Of a stretch of DNA of 64,000 bases, positions 11,296-23,574 are shown piece by piece; the first letter of the stretch is position 1; each line of letters starts with the position of its first letter. The notes below the pieces were generated by a model. It saw nothing but the letters and a program-made list of their open reading frames with translations, had not been told where the DNA came from and did not search any database. Origin of the DNA: Saposhnikovia divaricata (Eukaryota > Streptophyta > Magnoliopsida > Apiales > Apiaceae). The stretch spans positions 105,578,580 through 105,642,579 of the forward strand of contig CM071595.1 of assembly GCA_036435485.1 (NCBI GenBank), written 5' to 3'. A program made the position numbers and the translations under genes.

Positions 11296-11580
11296 TTAGG
11301 AATCCCTTAGTGATTGGGTCTTAAGTTTCAATTTACGCGCAAAATCCTTCGATATAAAAGACTTCGTCGCTCCAGAATCAAATAAGACATTTGCACTAAC
11401 TGAATTGAGAGAAAAGGTACCTGCTATCACGTCTGTGTCCCTCACGGCATCTTGCACTATCATGTTAAAAGTCCTAGCAGTTGGTGGCCTATTGGAGGCA
11501 GCCTTGCTTGTCCTGATGCTGCTGGCTTGTTCATCGGGCAATCTTTCTTCATGTGACCTCGACGTCTGCACTGGAAACAA
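11296..11580 (-). pseudogene. pol: Element A protease fragment
   Basis: The aspartic protease active site DSGATKSFIS is visible within NVLFDSGATKSFISKDFA. The fragment overlaps the gag zinc-knuckle frame by about 120 bases in another frame, so gag and pol were joined originally and have since been split by a frameshift. Confidence 0.8.
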
Positions 11581-12765
11581 GTGGTGCCTTGGTTGGGATT
11601 AGAAATGACTATGGTACAAGAGGTAGCGTAGGGACCTGCTCGTCCACACTTAAAACAAGTTACCGGTTTCTGATTGCACACTCCAAGATGTCTTTTCCCG
11701 CAAGTGGCACATATAGGTAATGGGGTCTGGAAAGGTGGGAACGGGACACTCCTGCTTGCTGGCCACCCTGGCTCACACTTGCACTCCCAGATGGTTTAAA
11801 CCCTACGTTTCTACCAGGTAGGGAAACGGTTCCTCTGTTAAACTTGGTTGGGGGTTTTCCTCCTACGGACCCTTCGCCCATGCTAGCATGCTTCCTTTTC
11901 AATCCCCCTTTCTCTCTTTCCCTCTGCATCTGATCACTACCTGCTTCCACGATGGTTGCCTTTTGCACCAAGGTGGCATAATCTGTGATCTCTAAAACTG
12001 CTACCCGATTTTGGATCCACTGTTTCAGCCCTTGCTGAAACCTGTTAGCTTTCTTTTCCTCCGTATCCACAAATTCTGGCACAAACCTTGATAACTTAGT
12101 AAACTTTACCTCATAGTCAGCTACTGATATATTGTTTTATTTCAGCTCTAAAAACTTAAGTTCCATCTGGGTCTTCATGAACCTCGGGAAGTACTTCTCC
12201 AGAAATAATTGCTTGAACCTCTCCCAGGTTACTATAGCATCGGTTTCCATGTTCTTTTTGGCCTCCCACCAATAATTGGCCTCTCCCTTTAGAAGGTAAG
12301 TGGCAAAAATAGTCTTTTGTGCCTCGTCGATACTTAGAATTTCGAAGGACTTTTCCATTTCCTTAATCCAAGCTCTCGCCTCAACGGGACCAGCTGATCC
12401 GTGGAATTCTGGGGGCTTAAGGGACTTAAAGGCCCTGAAAGAGTTTGCCATGGTGCTGTTGTTTCCCTGGGGTGGTTGGGGGTAACGGTTCAAATTTGCC
12501 TAAGTAGATCCATAAATTGATCCATGGGGTCTCTGTCTTGGTTTTCCCCTTGTTCCTCCACTTCGGTCTCTCCCACATCTACTTCTTCTTCGAAATTTGC
12601 AGTATAAAAAGTTTCATCCTCTGCCCCATACTGGGAATCCTCTTGCTCATTATAATCTTGATCCTGCTCTTCATCGTATTCAGGGTTTTCCTCATATTAG
12701 TTATGACTCTCTTGGTCTGTGGATTCACGGGGGTTAGCCCTAGTACCTATTCTTCTCGGAGGCAT
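11460..12765 (-). pseudogene. gag: Gag of element A, broken
   Basis: The ATG is at 12763-12765. Fragments: N-terminal acidic part (TAA at 12697-12699); capsid part with the retrotrans_gag signature (EARAWIKEMEKSF, then YWWEAKK and FKQLFLEKYFP) at 12137-12493; continuation at 11660-12082 (FQQGLKQWIQNRV); and a C-terminal part with two zinc knuckles at 11460-11681. The first knuckle lacks its His (CFKCGRAGPYATSC). The second is intact (CFQCRRRGHMKKDC). At least three frame changes occur. Confidence 0.85.
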
Positions 12766-13188
12766 TTTACTGAAAATTTGGACAATTATACATTAGGTTT
12801 ATTCACCTATTTCAAAGGATTTCTCCTCACAATATCGATGCATAAATGGATTTAGGATCCCAAAGTTCTATATCTCATGGCAACTTTAATCGAAAGCAGT
12901 ACGTGCAGATGTAATGTAACACACTAGTGATCATGTCATAACGAAACTGAAATAACTGAAAGGGAAACAAATATATACAAGATACTGAAAGGTACATCAT
13001 CTGGGTCGCATCGACCGTTTTAAAAGTACAACCATCCAAATAACAACTAGTCAAAAATGAAATATGCTGTCTATCTGTCTAGTCTGCATCAAGGAAACTA
13101 AATATGCTGAGACTATCCCACCAAAAATCGGCACTACTATGTCCGTACAAGACTAGACAACTAGACCAATACATCAATATCCCTGTAG
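12766..13188. other. Spacer between leader ORF and gag of element A
   Basis: About 420 bases with no convincing coding content on either strand. It would be untranslated or regulatory sequence in the element's transcript. Confidence 0.5.
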
Positions 13189-14043
13189 TCAGCCACGACG
13201 GCGGGTCAAAGCTAGAACCCTCCTCATGGCAATACGGAAGATCTCCTCTGCGTCTACCCTAGATACCATGCCATGTCCATCATTGGGTAGCTATCGCGCC
13301 CTCACTCGAGCCCTCAGCTCTATGCGGGTCACCTCTATATACATCTCTCTAGCCCTGGCACGTCTCCCACCCTGGTGCCTCAATCTGGCATCTCTCTCTA
13401 CTGCTAGCTCTCTGCGGGACTCTGACAACCTGGCCTCAGCCACGGCTACCTTTGTAAAAAGTCTTGCAACAACACAGTTGTGCACGCCCAATGGGATCCC
13501 CCCTACAGGGATGTGGGGTGGAGTAGATGGCTCTACTAGAGGTGCGGCCTCTGCCTGCTGCGGCTATGGTGTCAGCTCCTCAAACTCATCAGAAAATGGG
13601 CTCACAGGTAGTGGTGGTGGTGAAGGGGCTCTCTCAATAGAGAGGGGTGGCACAAGAAGTCCGGAACTCCCTATAGCATCATCCACTGGCTCATCCTCAT
13701 CTACAGCCTGTCCAACAATAGCAGCCATAACCTGCTCAGTGGTCATGTCAGTGTCCTCCTCCATGACCCTAACATCAGCTATAAGCTGGGTCTCCTCTGG
13801 ATCCTCCTCATCAACATCCTCAGCAACTATCTCAGTATCCTCTCCTGCCTGGACCTCCTCCGGGTCCTCCTCCTCCTCAGACTTAATAACATCAGTATCA
13901 GCATCAACCTGGACCTCCACAGGGTCCTCCTCCTCAGACTCAATAACATCAGTGTCCTCATCATGCAAGTGCTCATAGTACGGGTCTCTGGTCCGAAACA
14001 TGTCCTCATCTTGCTGTCTCGCAGCTTCCTCCTGGGCAGACAT
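13189..14043 (-). pseudogene. Leader ORF of element A, upstream of gag (acidic, coiled-coil)
   Basis: An ATG at 14041-14043, about 150 bases after the primer site, opens a frame of 284 codons ended by TGA (13189-13191). It is broken only by two TAG codons (13564-13566 and 13291-13293). The N-terminal ~100 residues are very acidic, with three degenerate copies of a ~20-residue unit (TDVIxSEEEDPxEVQ). A Pro-rich hinge follows, then an Arg/Glu-rich helix (around ESRRELAVERDARLR). I do not recognise the family. It is not gag, which starts separately at 12765. The preserved frame over two scattered stops argues that it was once coding. Confidence 0.6.
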
Positions 14044-14194
14044 GTCGCTCGCCTACAAAAGACGAACTATGTTACAATTATGATACTTAAAAAGTTCCCG
14101 TAAGGGTTTTAGGTGAACTTGGCAAGAGTTCTTATTATATTAGTGAATTTATTATTATATAACGTCACATCATCTCTTGGTATATATAACTCTC

Positions 14195-14206
14195 GCTCTG
14201 ATACCA
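14195..14206 (-). other. Primer-binding site of element A
   Basis: The minus strand reads TGGTATCAGAGC, four bases after the LTR end. It complements the 3' end of plant initiator tRNA-Met. Confidence 0.85.
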
Positions 14207-14210
14207 TCTC

Positions 14211-17200
14211 TGTATCACCCCCCGATCCAGGGTCGGGGATCGGGTCGTTACGGTCTCGTATTCCATACATAACACTTGACTTGAGTCCAAAATAAATAAT
14301 TAACATGATGTGACCCCGCAATAATATCCACTCACACATATAACAGTTATAGTCCCAGAGATAAAACTGAAATAAGTCTCACATTAAAGGATTCATGAAT
14401 AAAAGTTATTACAATCCAGAAGGAGTAATAACATAAGTTTAAAGTTCTTGCCGCTGATTACATTAGTCATACATATAATTAAGGCTGAAAACAAAAGCTA
14501 CCAGTCTAGTCTACCTCAGCAATGGCAGCTAGCATATCAGCGGGTAGTCCTACGGGTGCGGTCACCTGCTTGCGCCGGGTGCGCCTGGTACGGGCCATCT
14601 GACCTAGCTGTTGTTGTGATGTAAATAATAGAGCATGGGTGAGCAATAGCCCACCAACAATAATATATATAACCGAACAGCAAAGATATATATAACAATT
14701 TCAGGAAAAAAATCTTTGAACCCATATGCCATGCATCAACGGATATAAATCCAGCATAATATAAAGGATGAAGTTACAAGGTAACTCGAATTATATCTTT
14801 CGTAAGAGTATCTGCTATGCAAAGATAAGAGCCAAACATCATCACTTTTTCTTAAAAAGGAAATTGCAGGAAAAATATGGAATTCCAGTTTTGAACAATT
14901 TTCAGTCCTGCCAACACTGATAATGTTGCAGTAAATAAATAGATTATGGATAGTGAACCAATACTGGAGTATGTCGCGCCAGATGACACCGCCTTACGAT
15001 GATCAGTCGCAGGTTGTGTATCTCAAGATTTGTTTTACTACCGGTAGAAGGAAGAACATATGGACACCACCATACGCCGGATCTCCCCAGCCAACGGTTG
15101 GGCATAGTTGTGACCGGCGCCACTCGGACCCTATTTCAAGGATGGACTGTCCCACAGCCTCTTACACTAGTTTTAATGATGGACTGTCCCAGAGCCTCTT
15201 ACACAAATACTCCTAGTTCGAATAATTCCATGATTCTGAAATGTAAAGTTCGTCCCCCTTTCCCCAAGTATAATACTTGTTGATAAGACTCCACAAAGTA
15301 GTCATATCTAGTTGGAAAGGAAACTTCATCGATATTTCCCAAGCTGATTAACTTGTTCCAATAATCTTACCCCTCGAATGATGAGGAAGTAACATACTTA
15401 ATTTGATGGTTAGCAGCCAAGCTGCGAGTGAAAAGAATAGTTTAACAAGTATATGACCGGGCAGTCAAAGAAATAAAGTTCTCAAGCAAGGTTCCCTTAT
15501 AATTTGGAAGATAGATTTGAATGAAGAATGAAATTTTAAGAACCTTTCTTGATATAAATATTAATAATAATATGACTCCGAAATAATTTCCATAATAATC
15601 GAAGGTCGGAGATAATATTTGGAGAAGATAAAACAATATTGAAGTTATTCCACAGTACTGAATAAATATTCAGAGAATATTTATTGAATCAAAAATATTT
15701 AAAGAATATTTATAAATATGAAAGAATATTTTTAATCGAAATATTTCTCAAAATAATTCTCGAATGAATATAAAGAAAATATTTATTGAATAAATAAATA
15801 CTTAAATGAATATTCGAAATAATATTTGTTTAATCAATAAGACTTGAAAGGAATATCTGAAATAATATTCGATAAATGAATCGACTTTAAATGAATACTG
15901 AAGAGTAATATTCATTGAATAGATAACGTTCAATTAAATATTTGAAGTAATGGTCATTAAATAAATAATCTCGAATGAATATTCAAAATAATATCCATCA
16001 ACCAAATTATGGGAAATATTTACTTAAATACTTTCCCTCGATAGTAATTACTATATATCAAGAAGTACTGACTCCCGGTCTATATTCAACGAATACGATA
16101 TATATGCCCTTCTCTAAGGGACTTAACCACATTCGGCTTATAACTGATACGTTATCTATCTAGCTTATAAGCCACAATAATCAAGGAACAAGTATAACAA
16201 CATAAATTGAAAACAGGCGTGCATGCAATGGTATATGTATAACAACAGTCATATATATATTATCACAACAACAGCCTTTAAAAGGATTTGAAACTTGCCT
16301 GGTAATCGGGTGTGGGTAGAGGCACCGTGTCCCGGGTCAGCTCGGTGATCTATAAACAATCAGAATATTCGAGATTAATCACCTAACACTTCTTTAGAAG
16401 GTTACGTATAAACTTTACTTAAGTTGAATCACGCGTTTTAGTTATCTCATTATGCACCCTTTTATATAACTCTTTTTATTACCGATACGATCCAACTTTT
16501 GTTCGTTATTAAGACATGTCATTATACTTACACTTGACATATACTTAAGCCGGGTAAGTTCTAAGGTCGGTCGTTTACGAACCAAGATTATACCTCGAGT
16601 TTTATCGCCCTTTTTCTAGGTGGTTTTCCAAAGTTATAACCAATTGTCCTTTTTAGGGTTCATTCGCGTTTAACCTTGATTCGAACATTTTTATAAAATT
16701 GGAAAATGATCCATTTGAGATGTAGTTTTCTCTCACACCTTCCTTTTTATCTCTAGTATTTAATTACCATGATTCGCTACTGACTTACGTATTTTAGGAG
16801 GGTTCAATTTCAGTTACGAACTCTCATTTACGGTTTTGAACCCCTTTTAGTAAATCGGCCATAATTCCTAAACCGTAAGTCCGTTTCACATGATCTTTAT
16901 ATCAAAACGAAGCTTATAATAAAATCTATCTTGTCATGGCATAATATGAAACTGGACAGGAAGTTATAGCTACTGTCATACACGATTTCTTATGGTTAAC
17001 AAAATTTCGGCATTACGACGGCTATAAATCGAACGTTTCTAAATTCGTAACACCAAAACCGAGCCACACCAGGCACCATACAACTTATACACATGATTTC
17101 TCATCTTAAAATGTCGAAGAACCACTGACTTTAACATTATAATCATCATATCACTAAAATCATTAAACCACTAACTAATCATGCTTATAACATTAACATA

Positions 17201-18314
17201 ATCATAACTAAGCTAGATCCATCAAGAACATGCTTAAATCTCAAGACAAAAGCTAGGGTTTCAAGTGGTTACCTTCTTGAGAGTATGTAATAACCTTACT
17301 AAGCTTGGTATGGTCCTTGGATTGCCTTAAGTTAGCTTAGATCAACCATGAAATCAAGAAAAAACAAGGTTAGTTCATGAAGATCATTATTCATCATCAC
17401 CTTTAATGATTTTTTTGAAAATGGTAAATGATGAATTTGGAGCTAAGATTTCTAGGAGATCTAAGCTATGATATGTAGTACTTACCATAAAATTTTGGAG
17501 ATCAAACAATGTTTGGAACCCCTTGATCTAGCTCTTGGCCGAGAGTTTACAAAGGAGAGAAAAAGACGGTGTTTTGCTTTGTGTTTTGGTGAGTAATGAA
17601 ATAATTCATGTAATATCTAGCTATATTGGATGCATCTCTTGCCTTTTATGTTGTTAACAATCTATTGGACCAAGTGCCACCCATCCATTTGGCCACTTGT
17701 TGGCACCACAATATGCAACTCCATTTTTGGCAAAGTGCAAGTATACCACTCACTTGCTTGTTGACTTATATGTGAGTCACTTGTATCTTTATTTTTCCAC
17801 CAATTTATTTCTCTTGTATCTTGGCTCTCAGCTTGTCTTTTTTTCCGGTTATTGCTCAATTTAATTGATCGTTCGAAGGAATATCTCAAAGATTTCTAGT
17901 TAGGGTTTTACCGAAAACCGTCTTAACATATATACCATCATTTTTCATTCTTTTTAATAATTCTTGAACTTATATTCCTTAAATCGCTTCAGTAATTCCT
18001 TAAGTCTCTCAGTGTTCAGGGAAATCTCGGGGAAAATAAAATGCTATTTTTCAGATTCCGATAGCTTTTACATACACTCTTTTTCCCCCTAAATCACTAA
18101 TACGAACTCAGAATTTCGTTCCGGGTACTTCTATATAGCATCGTCTAATAATATTCCTAATTCCACCAAAATCACTATTCACCACTTATTCTTTACTTAT
18201 TCTTTTAGGGTTATATAGATATCCCGGTTCTCTTTCGATCGTTCCTTAACCCTTTTTACGGAACCACTGGACTGATAACAGATATCGATTAGGGTGACAT
18301 AAGAATAACCTTCC
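14211..18314 (-). repeat. 5' LTR of element A, first segment (4104 bp)
   Basis: Begins TGTATCACCC and is interrupted at 18314 by element B. The LTR resumes at 46513. The segment 15651-18314 aligns with the 3' LTR at 5134 onward. An internal duplication of about 27 bp (GATGGACTGTCCCA...) occurs at 15142 and 15180. AT-rich GAATATTC array at 15651-16035. No genes seen. Confidence 0.9.
18310..18314. other. Left TSD of element B (CTTCC)
   Basis: CTTCC precedes the B LTR. The same five bases follow its right LTR at 46513-46517, and the flanking A LTR sequence is continuous across the two. Confidence 0.9.
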
Positions 18315-21300
18315 TGTAACACCCCCAGATCCAGGGTCCGGGATCCGGTCGTTACGGTCTCCATTTCTGTCCACAATACTTGAACTTACTTCAACATAAA
18401 ATAAATTACATCATTATGACCCAACACAACAATATAAAATACACCCGTTATAGTCCCAGAGATGAAATCAGAGTAACCATCAAATTTTATTAATCACATT
18501 ATGAGTTCTTACAATCCAAAAGAATTACAATGTGAATACATACTCTTTGCCATCCATTTTCATAAGTCATACCAGCCCATATACTTGGTACTGAAAGAAT
18601 GAATCTATCCTACCAATAGCTTTCTCTTCGGCTCTGGTAGTCTCATCGTCCTTGCCAGCGTCGAGTGCGCCTTATGCGAGTCATCTGGTCTAGCTGTTGT
18701 TGTGATATAATAATAAAGCAAGGGTGAGCAATAGCCCACCAACAATAATGTATAACTGAACGATAATATATAACAGTTCAAAAGTTTCTTTCAAACCATA
18801 TGCCATGCATTTACGGAAATGATACCAGTATAATATGAACGATGAAGTTACAAGGTAACTCAAAATGCAAATATAGGTGTGAATATCTGCTATGTCAAAA
18901 TAAGCAAGATATTATCATTTATCATATAAGAGGAACTTGCAGGAAAATATTGAAATTCCAATTATAAATACTTTCCAATACTGCCAAAAATGATAATGTT
19001 GCAAAAAATAAATTAATTTAAATGATGAACTTTTGCTGGAGTATTCACCGCGCCCACTGTTCCAATCCTTACGATGATCAGTCGCAGATTGTACAGCTCA
19101 ATTTAGATTTACTACTGGTAGAAGGAAGAGCTGACGGATTTACTTGTCTACCGCCCTGTTAGATCTCCCCGGCCAATGGTTGGGCCAATTGGGATGGACC
19201 GGCGCTACTCGGCCTCTTACACGACTCCAAGTTCGAAAAGAAGTTCTTGACTCTGAACGTAAAGTTCGTCCCCCTTTCCCCAAGTATGATACTTGTTGAT
19301 AAGACTCCACAAAGTAGTCGTATCTAGTTTGAAAGGAAAATTCAACATCATATCTCCCAAGCTGCTGCTTGTTAGAGGATACCATCCTGTTCCAAAAATC
19401 TTACCCCTCGAATGATGAGAAGGTTACTCAAAGATTCAATTTATAGACAGCAACCAAGTTGAGAGTGAAAAGAATAGTTTTACAAGATTTATGACCGGGA
19501 AGTCAACAAGATAAATAACATTGCTCAAGTAGGTTCCCCTATAATATGGAAGTTTGAGCGAGCATTTAAATCCTTTTAAGATAGATTTAAATGAAAAATA
19601 AAGAGTTGGGAACCCTTCCTTGATATAATAGTCATAAAAAGACTTCGAAATATTTTACATAATATCTGGATGTGAAAGATAATCTCCGAATAATATAAAT
19701 CATTTTAAAAAGAATTTAAAAGAATTAAATAAATATTCCAAGAATATTTATTAACTCAATACTAATTACGGAATATTATTAAATCATAATATTGCTCGTA
19801 AGTAATCCTCGAATGACTATATAGAATTATTTACTAAATAAATCCCTCCTTAAATGAATATTCAAGAATAATATTCAATAAATAAGTCAAACCTTAAATG
19901 AATATTTGAAAATAATATTCATTTAATAAATAATCTTCTAAATGAATATCCAAATAATATTCATTTAGTAATCATAACTTTAAAGGAATATTCGAAATAA
20001 TATCCTTTAAGCAAATATAACTTCCAATGAATATTTTAAAATAATATTCATCAAGTACATAAAACCATAAATGACTATTCGAAAGTAATATTCATTTAAT
20101 AAATAACATTCTAATGAATATCAAAATAATAATCATTAAATAATCAACTCTAAATGAATATTCGAAACTAACATTCATTTAATATCTCTCGACTGAGATA
20201 ATACTCGAATAACATTCCTCGAAATATTTCCAAGTAATTGATACTTTATGGAAATATAAATAAAGTTTAATAATAACATTCCTTAAAATAAATAATAATC
20301 TGCCATTGGAATCCCTCCGGGTTTCCACGACTATCTATATCTCAAAATACCGACTCCCAGTCTATATTTAAGAATAATATCATATGCCCTTCGCTAAGGG
20401 TCTTATCAAAACAATCCGGCTTATAACTGATAATTCACATCTAGTCTATAAACCAATATCAATTCAGGGAACAGGTATCATAATATAATTTTGACAATAG
20501 GCATGCATGCTATGGCATATGTAAAATGGCAATCACATATATATATATATATATTATCACAACAACAGGTTCAAAGTTTTGAACACTTGCCTGGTAATCG
20601 GGTGTGGGTGGAGATAGCGTGTCCTGGGTCTGCTCGATGATCTAAAAACAATCAAAACATTGGAGATTAACCACTTAACACGTTTTAAAAGTCTAGGTAT
20701 AAACTTCACTTAAATCGAAACACGTTTTCGAATTATCTCATTATACACCTTTTAGTGCAACTCTTTTTATTACTGATACGATCCGACATTTGTTCGTTAT
20801 TACGACATGTCATCATACCCACACATGGTATATACTTAAGTCGTATAAGTTCTAAAGTCGATCGATTATGAACCGAGATTATACCTCGAGTTTTATCGTT
20901 CGTTTTCTAAGTGTTTTACCAAAGTTATAACCAAGCGGGTTTTTAGGGGTTCGTTCGCGTTTAACTTCGATTCCAACATGTTTATAAAATCGGAAAACGA
21001 TCCGTTTCACATGAGGTTTTCTCTCACACCTTCCTTTTTACCTCTAGTATTTAATTTCCAAGATTCGCCACTGACTTACGTATTTTAAGAGGGTTCAATT
21101 TCAGTTACGAATTCTCGTTTACGGTTTCGAACTACTTTTAGTATATCGGCCATAACTCCTAAACCGTAATTCCATTTCACACGTTCTTTATATCAAAACG
21201 AAGCTTGGAACCTTATCTATCTTATCATGTCAAAATACAACCCTGGACAGTGAGTTCAAGCTACTGTGATGCATGGTTTTTAAAGATTATCGAAAATAGG

Positions 21301-22826
21301 GCATTACGACGGCTATGTTTACACGATTTCCAAAGTTTTCACATCACCGTGAATCAATCAAGCACTACACCCCATCCATTCTAACACATGATAACATCAT
21401 GACTAGTCTAACAACATCTCATCTCAACCATCTCATGGATCACAATCCAAACAACAACCATAATCAACTAATAACATAGATCTAAGCATAACATAGCATA
21501 CTAACACTAAATCATCCATAAAACTCATAAAATCTCAAAATGATACCAAGGATTTTTTATCTTGTTTCCTTCCTTAGAGAGTGATATAGCCTTATCAAGC
21601 CTTGATCTATCCTTATGTGACCTTAAGCAAGCTAGATCAATCAAAAGAAACATAAAAATCAAAGGTTAGGTCATAAGAACACTATTCACCCTCCACTTTG
21701 TTGATTTTTTTGAAAATGGAAACAAAGGAATTTGGGCTTGAAATTTCTAGGAGATTAGTTTCTTGAGTTATAGGACTCACCTTAAAAATTACAAGATCAA
21801 ATGATGGTTGGAAGTGGGATTTCCCCCTTGGAATTTATGCAAAAGCCGAATGAAAGAAAAAGAGAGAGAGAAGTGTTTTGCTTGGTTTGTTCTGTTCAAT
21901 TATGAATCAAGTGGATGAGCCTTGGATAATATCTCATCTATTTTTACTTTAATAAAGTGTTTATGGAATGAATGGTGAGATGGAAGGGCATGTTTTGCAC
22001 TTGGATTCAATCTTGCTAACTAGTAGTTAGTTTGGCTAAGTACTTGGTTGCTTCACTTGTTTCTAGTTAGTAATGCAACTAGATTGGTTGCTAGATATTT
22101 TCTAGTAGCTTATGCATGACTCTTGCTTCCTCTGCTTGTTTCTTTTGTCCGGTTATTGCTCGTTTCGATTGTTCGTTCGTAGGAATATCTCACGGATTTC
22201 TAATTAGGGTTTACCGGAAACCGTCTTAATATTTATACTATCATCCTCCATTCTCTTTAATAATTCTTGAACCTATTTTCCTTAAATCCCTTCAATAATT
22301 CCTTAAGCCTTTCAGTGTCCAGGTAAATCTCGGGGAAAATAAAAGTGCTATTTTTCAGAATCCGACAGCTTTTACATACACTCTTTTTCCCCCTGGATCA
22401 CTAATACGAACTCAGAATTTCGTTCCTGGTACTTCTATATATTGTCATCTCATAATATTCTCATTTCCACCAAAAACCCTTTTCATACTTTATTCTTCCT
22501 TTATTCCCTATATTTATGACAATGTCCTTGTTCCTTCTCGGGCATTCCTTAACCCTTTCACGGAACCACTGGACTAATCGTTATCGATCTGGATGACATG
22601 AGAATATTCTCCTGCTTGGAATTGCCATATCTTATTCCCCTAGGAGATAGATTATTCTTACCTAAGTTGTCAACCATTAGCATTCTTCATGACATACAAG
22701 TTTTTGAATCCATATCCATTCCATTCATTCATTAGAGCCGGTGACCTTGTTGTCGGAATCATTGTTCCTCATTGTATCAATACTTAATAAAAAGTTTTAA
22801 TTCTACCAAAAATTTGGGCTCTTACA
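18315..22826 (-). repeat. 3' LTR of element B (4512 bp)
   Basis: Starts TGTAACACCC and ends GGGCTCTTACA. It aligns to 40929-46512 apart from indels: a ~43-bp segment at about 42485 is missing here, and ~240 bp at 20636-20873 are missing from the other copy. The GAATATTC-type array spans about 19700-20290 and a (TA)n run lies at 20535-20555. No gene seen. Confidence 0.9.
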
Positions 22827-22845
22827 GTCTCCCCTCCTTAAAAGG
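22827..22845 (-). other. Polypurine tract of element B
   Basis: The minus strand reads CCTTTTAAGGAGGGGAGAC just before the 3' LTR, identical to element A's tract. Confidence 0.8.
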
Positions 22846-22921
22846 ATTTTGTCCCGGAATCAGGTAGGAAGCAAAGAGTCGTTTGTCTGTCGTTTCACCT
22901 TTCCGCTTCCGTGTCAAATCT

Positions 22922-23429
22922 TGTTAGGCCGAATACACAAAAAATAATCAACTTTGTATGAGAGATTAACAAGTAAAAACGTTTATGCACTTAAAAACTT
23001 CTTGTATTTCAAACCCTCTTCGTGATGTAAAATATCACAAAGAGCTGCTAGGTTACAATAATGATAATTCGTTATCGATACCCTTCTAGGGTTAACCTAT
23101 CTGTATTTATATAACATACAGCTACGATACAATCTCTAATTGATATTCCTAATAATCAGCTATACAATGATATCAATTACAGATTGTCACACGTCTCCTA
23201 TGTCAACTCGATCTCTTTGATAGCTATCCAATCTTAAAAGATATCGCTTCCATAATTAATCTTTAATCACTGTTGAACAGTAGACGCGCTTCCTCCAGAC
23301 AGAGTTTAACAAACTCTGTCGAGCTTCCAACTGTCAGAGTTTACACAAACTCTGACTGCTTCCAGCTAAACTCTGATAACTCCCTGTAACACTTAAACAC
23401 TGATCAAAACACATCAATTATATTTAACA
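22922..23429 (-). repeat. 3' LTR of element E (508 bp)
   Basis: TGTTAGGCCG...TATTTAACA. Same length as the 5' LTR. The one difference I see is A against C in the TCTT(A/C)AAAG stretch (near 23254 here, 35214 in the other). Confidence 0.95.
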
Positions 23430-23430
23430 A

Positions 23431-23468
23431 TCTCCCCCAACTTGTTCATTATCAAAAATGTACAAGTT
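23431..23468 (-). other. Polypurine tract of element E with adjoining stem-loop
   Basis: The minus strand has GGGGGAGA (23431-23438) just before the LTR. Immediately 5' of it, AACTTGT (23462-23468) can pair with ACAAGTT (23439-23445) over a 16-base loop. Element C has the same arrangement with different bases. Confidence 0.65.
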
Positions 23469-23574
23469 AATGACAATAATTGATGATGTCAAAACAAATG
23501 ATAAATACAGTGTTTATACAGATTCAGAGTTTAAGCTTAAAAACTATAGAGAATAAGAAAATTCTTACAGAACT

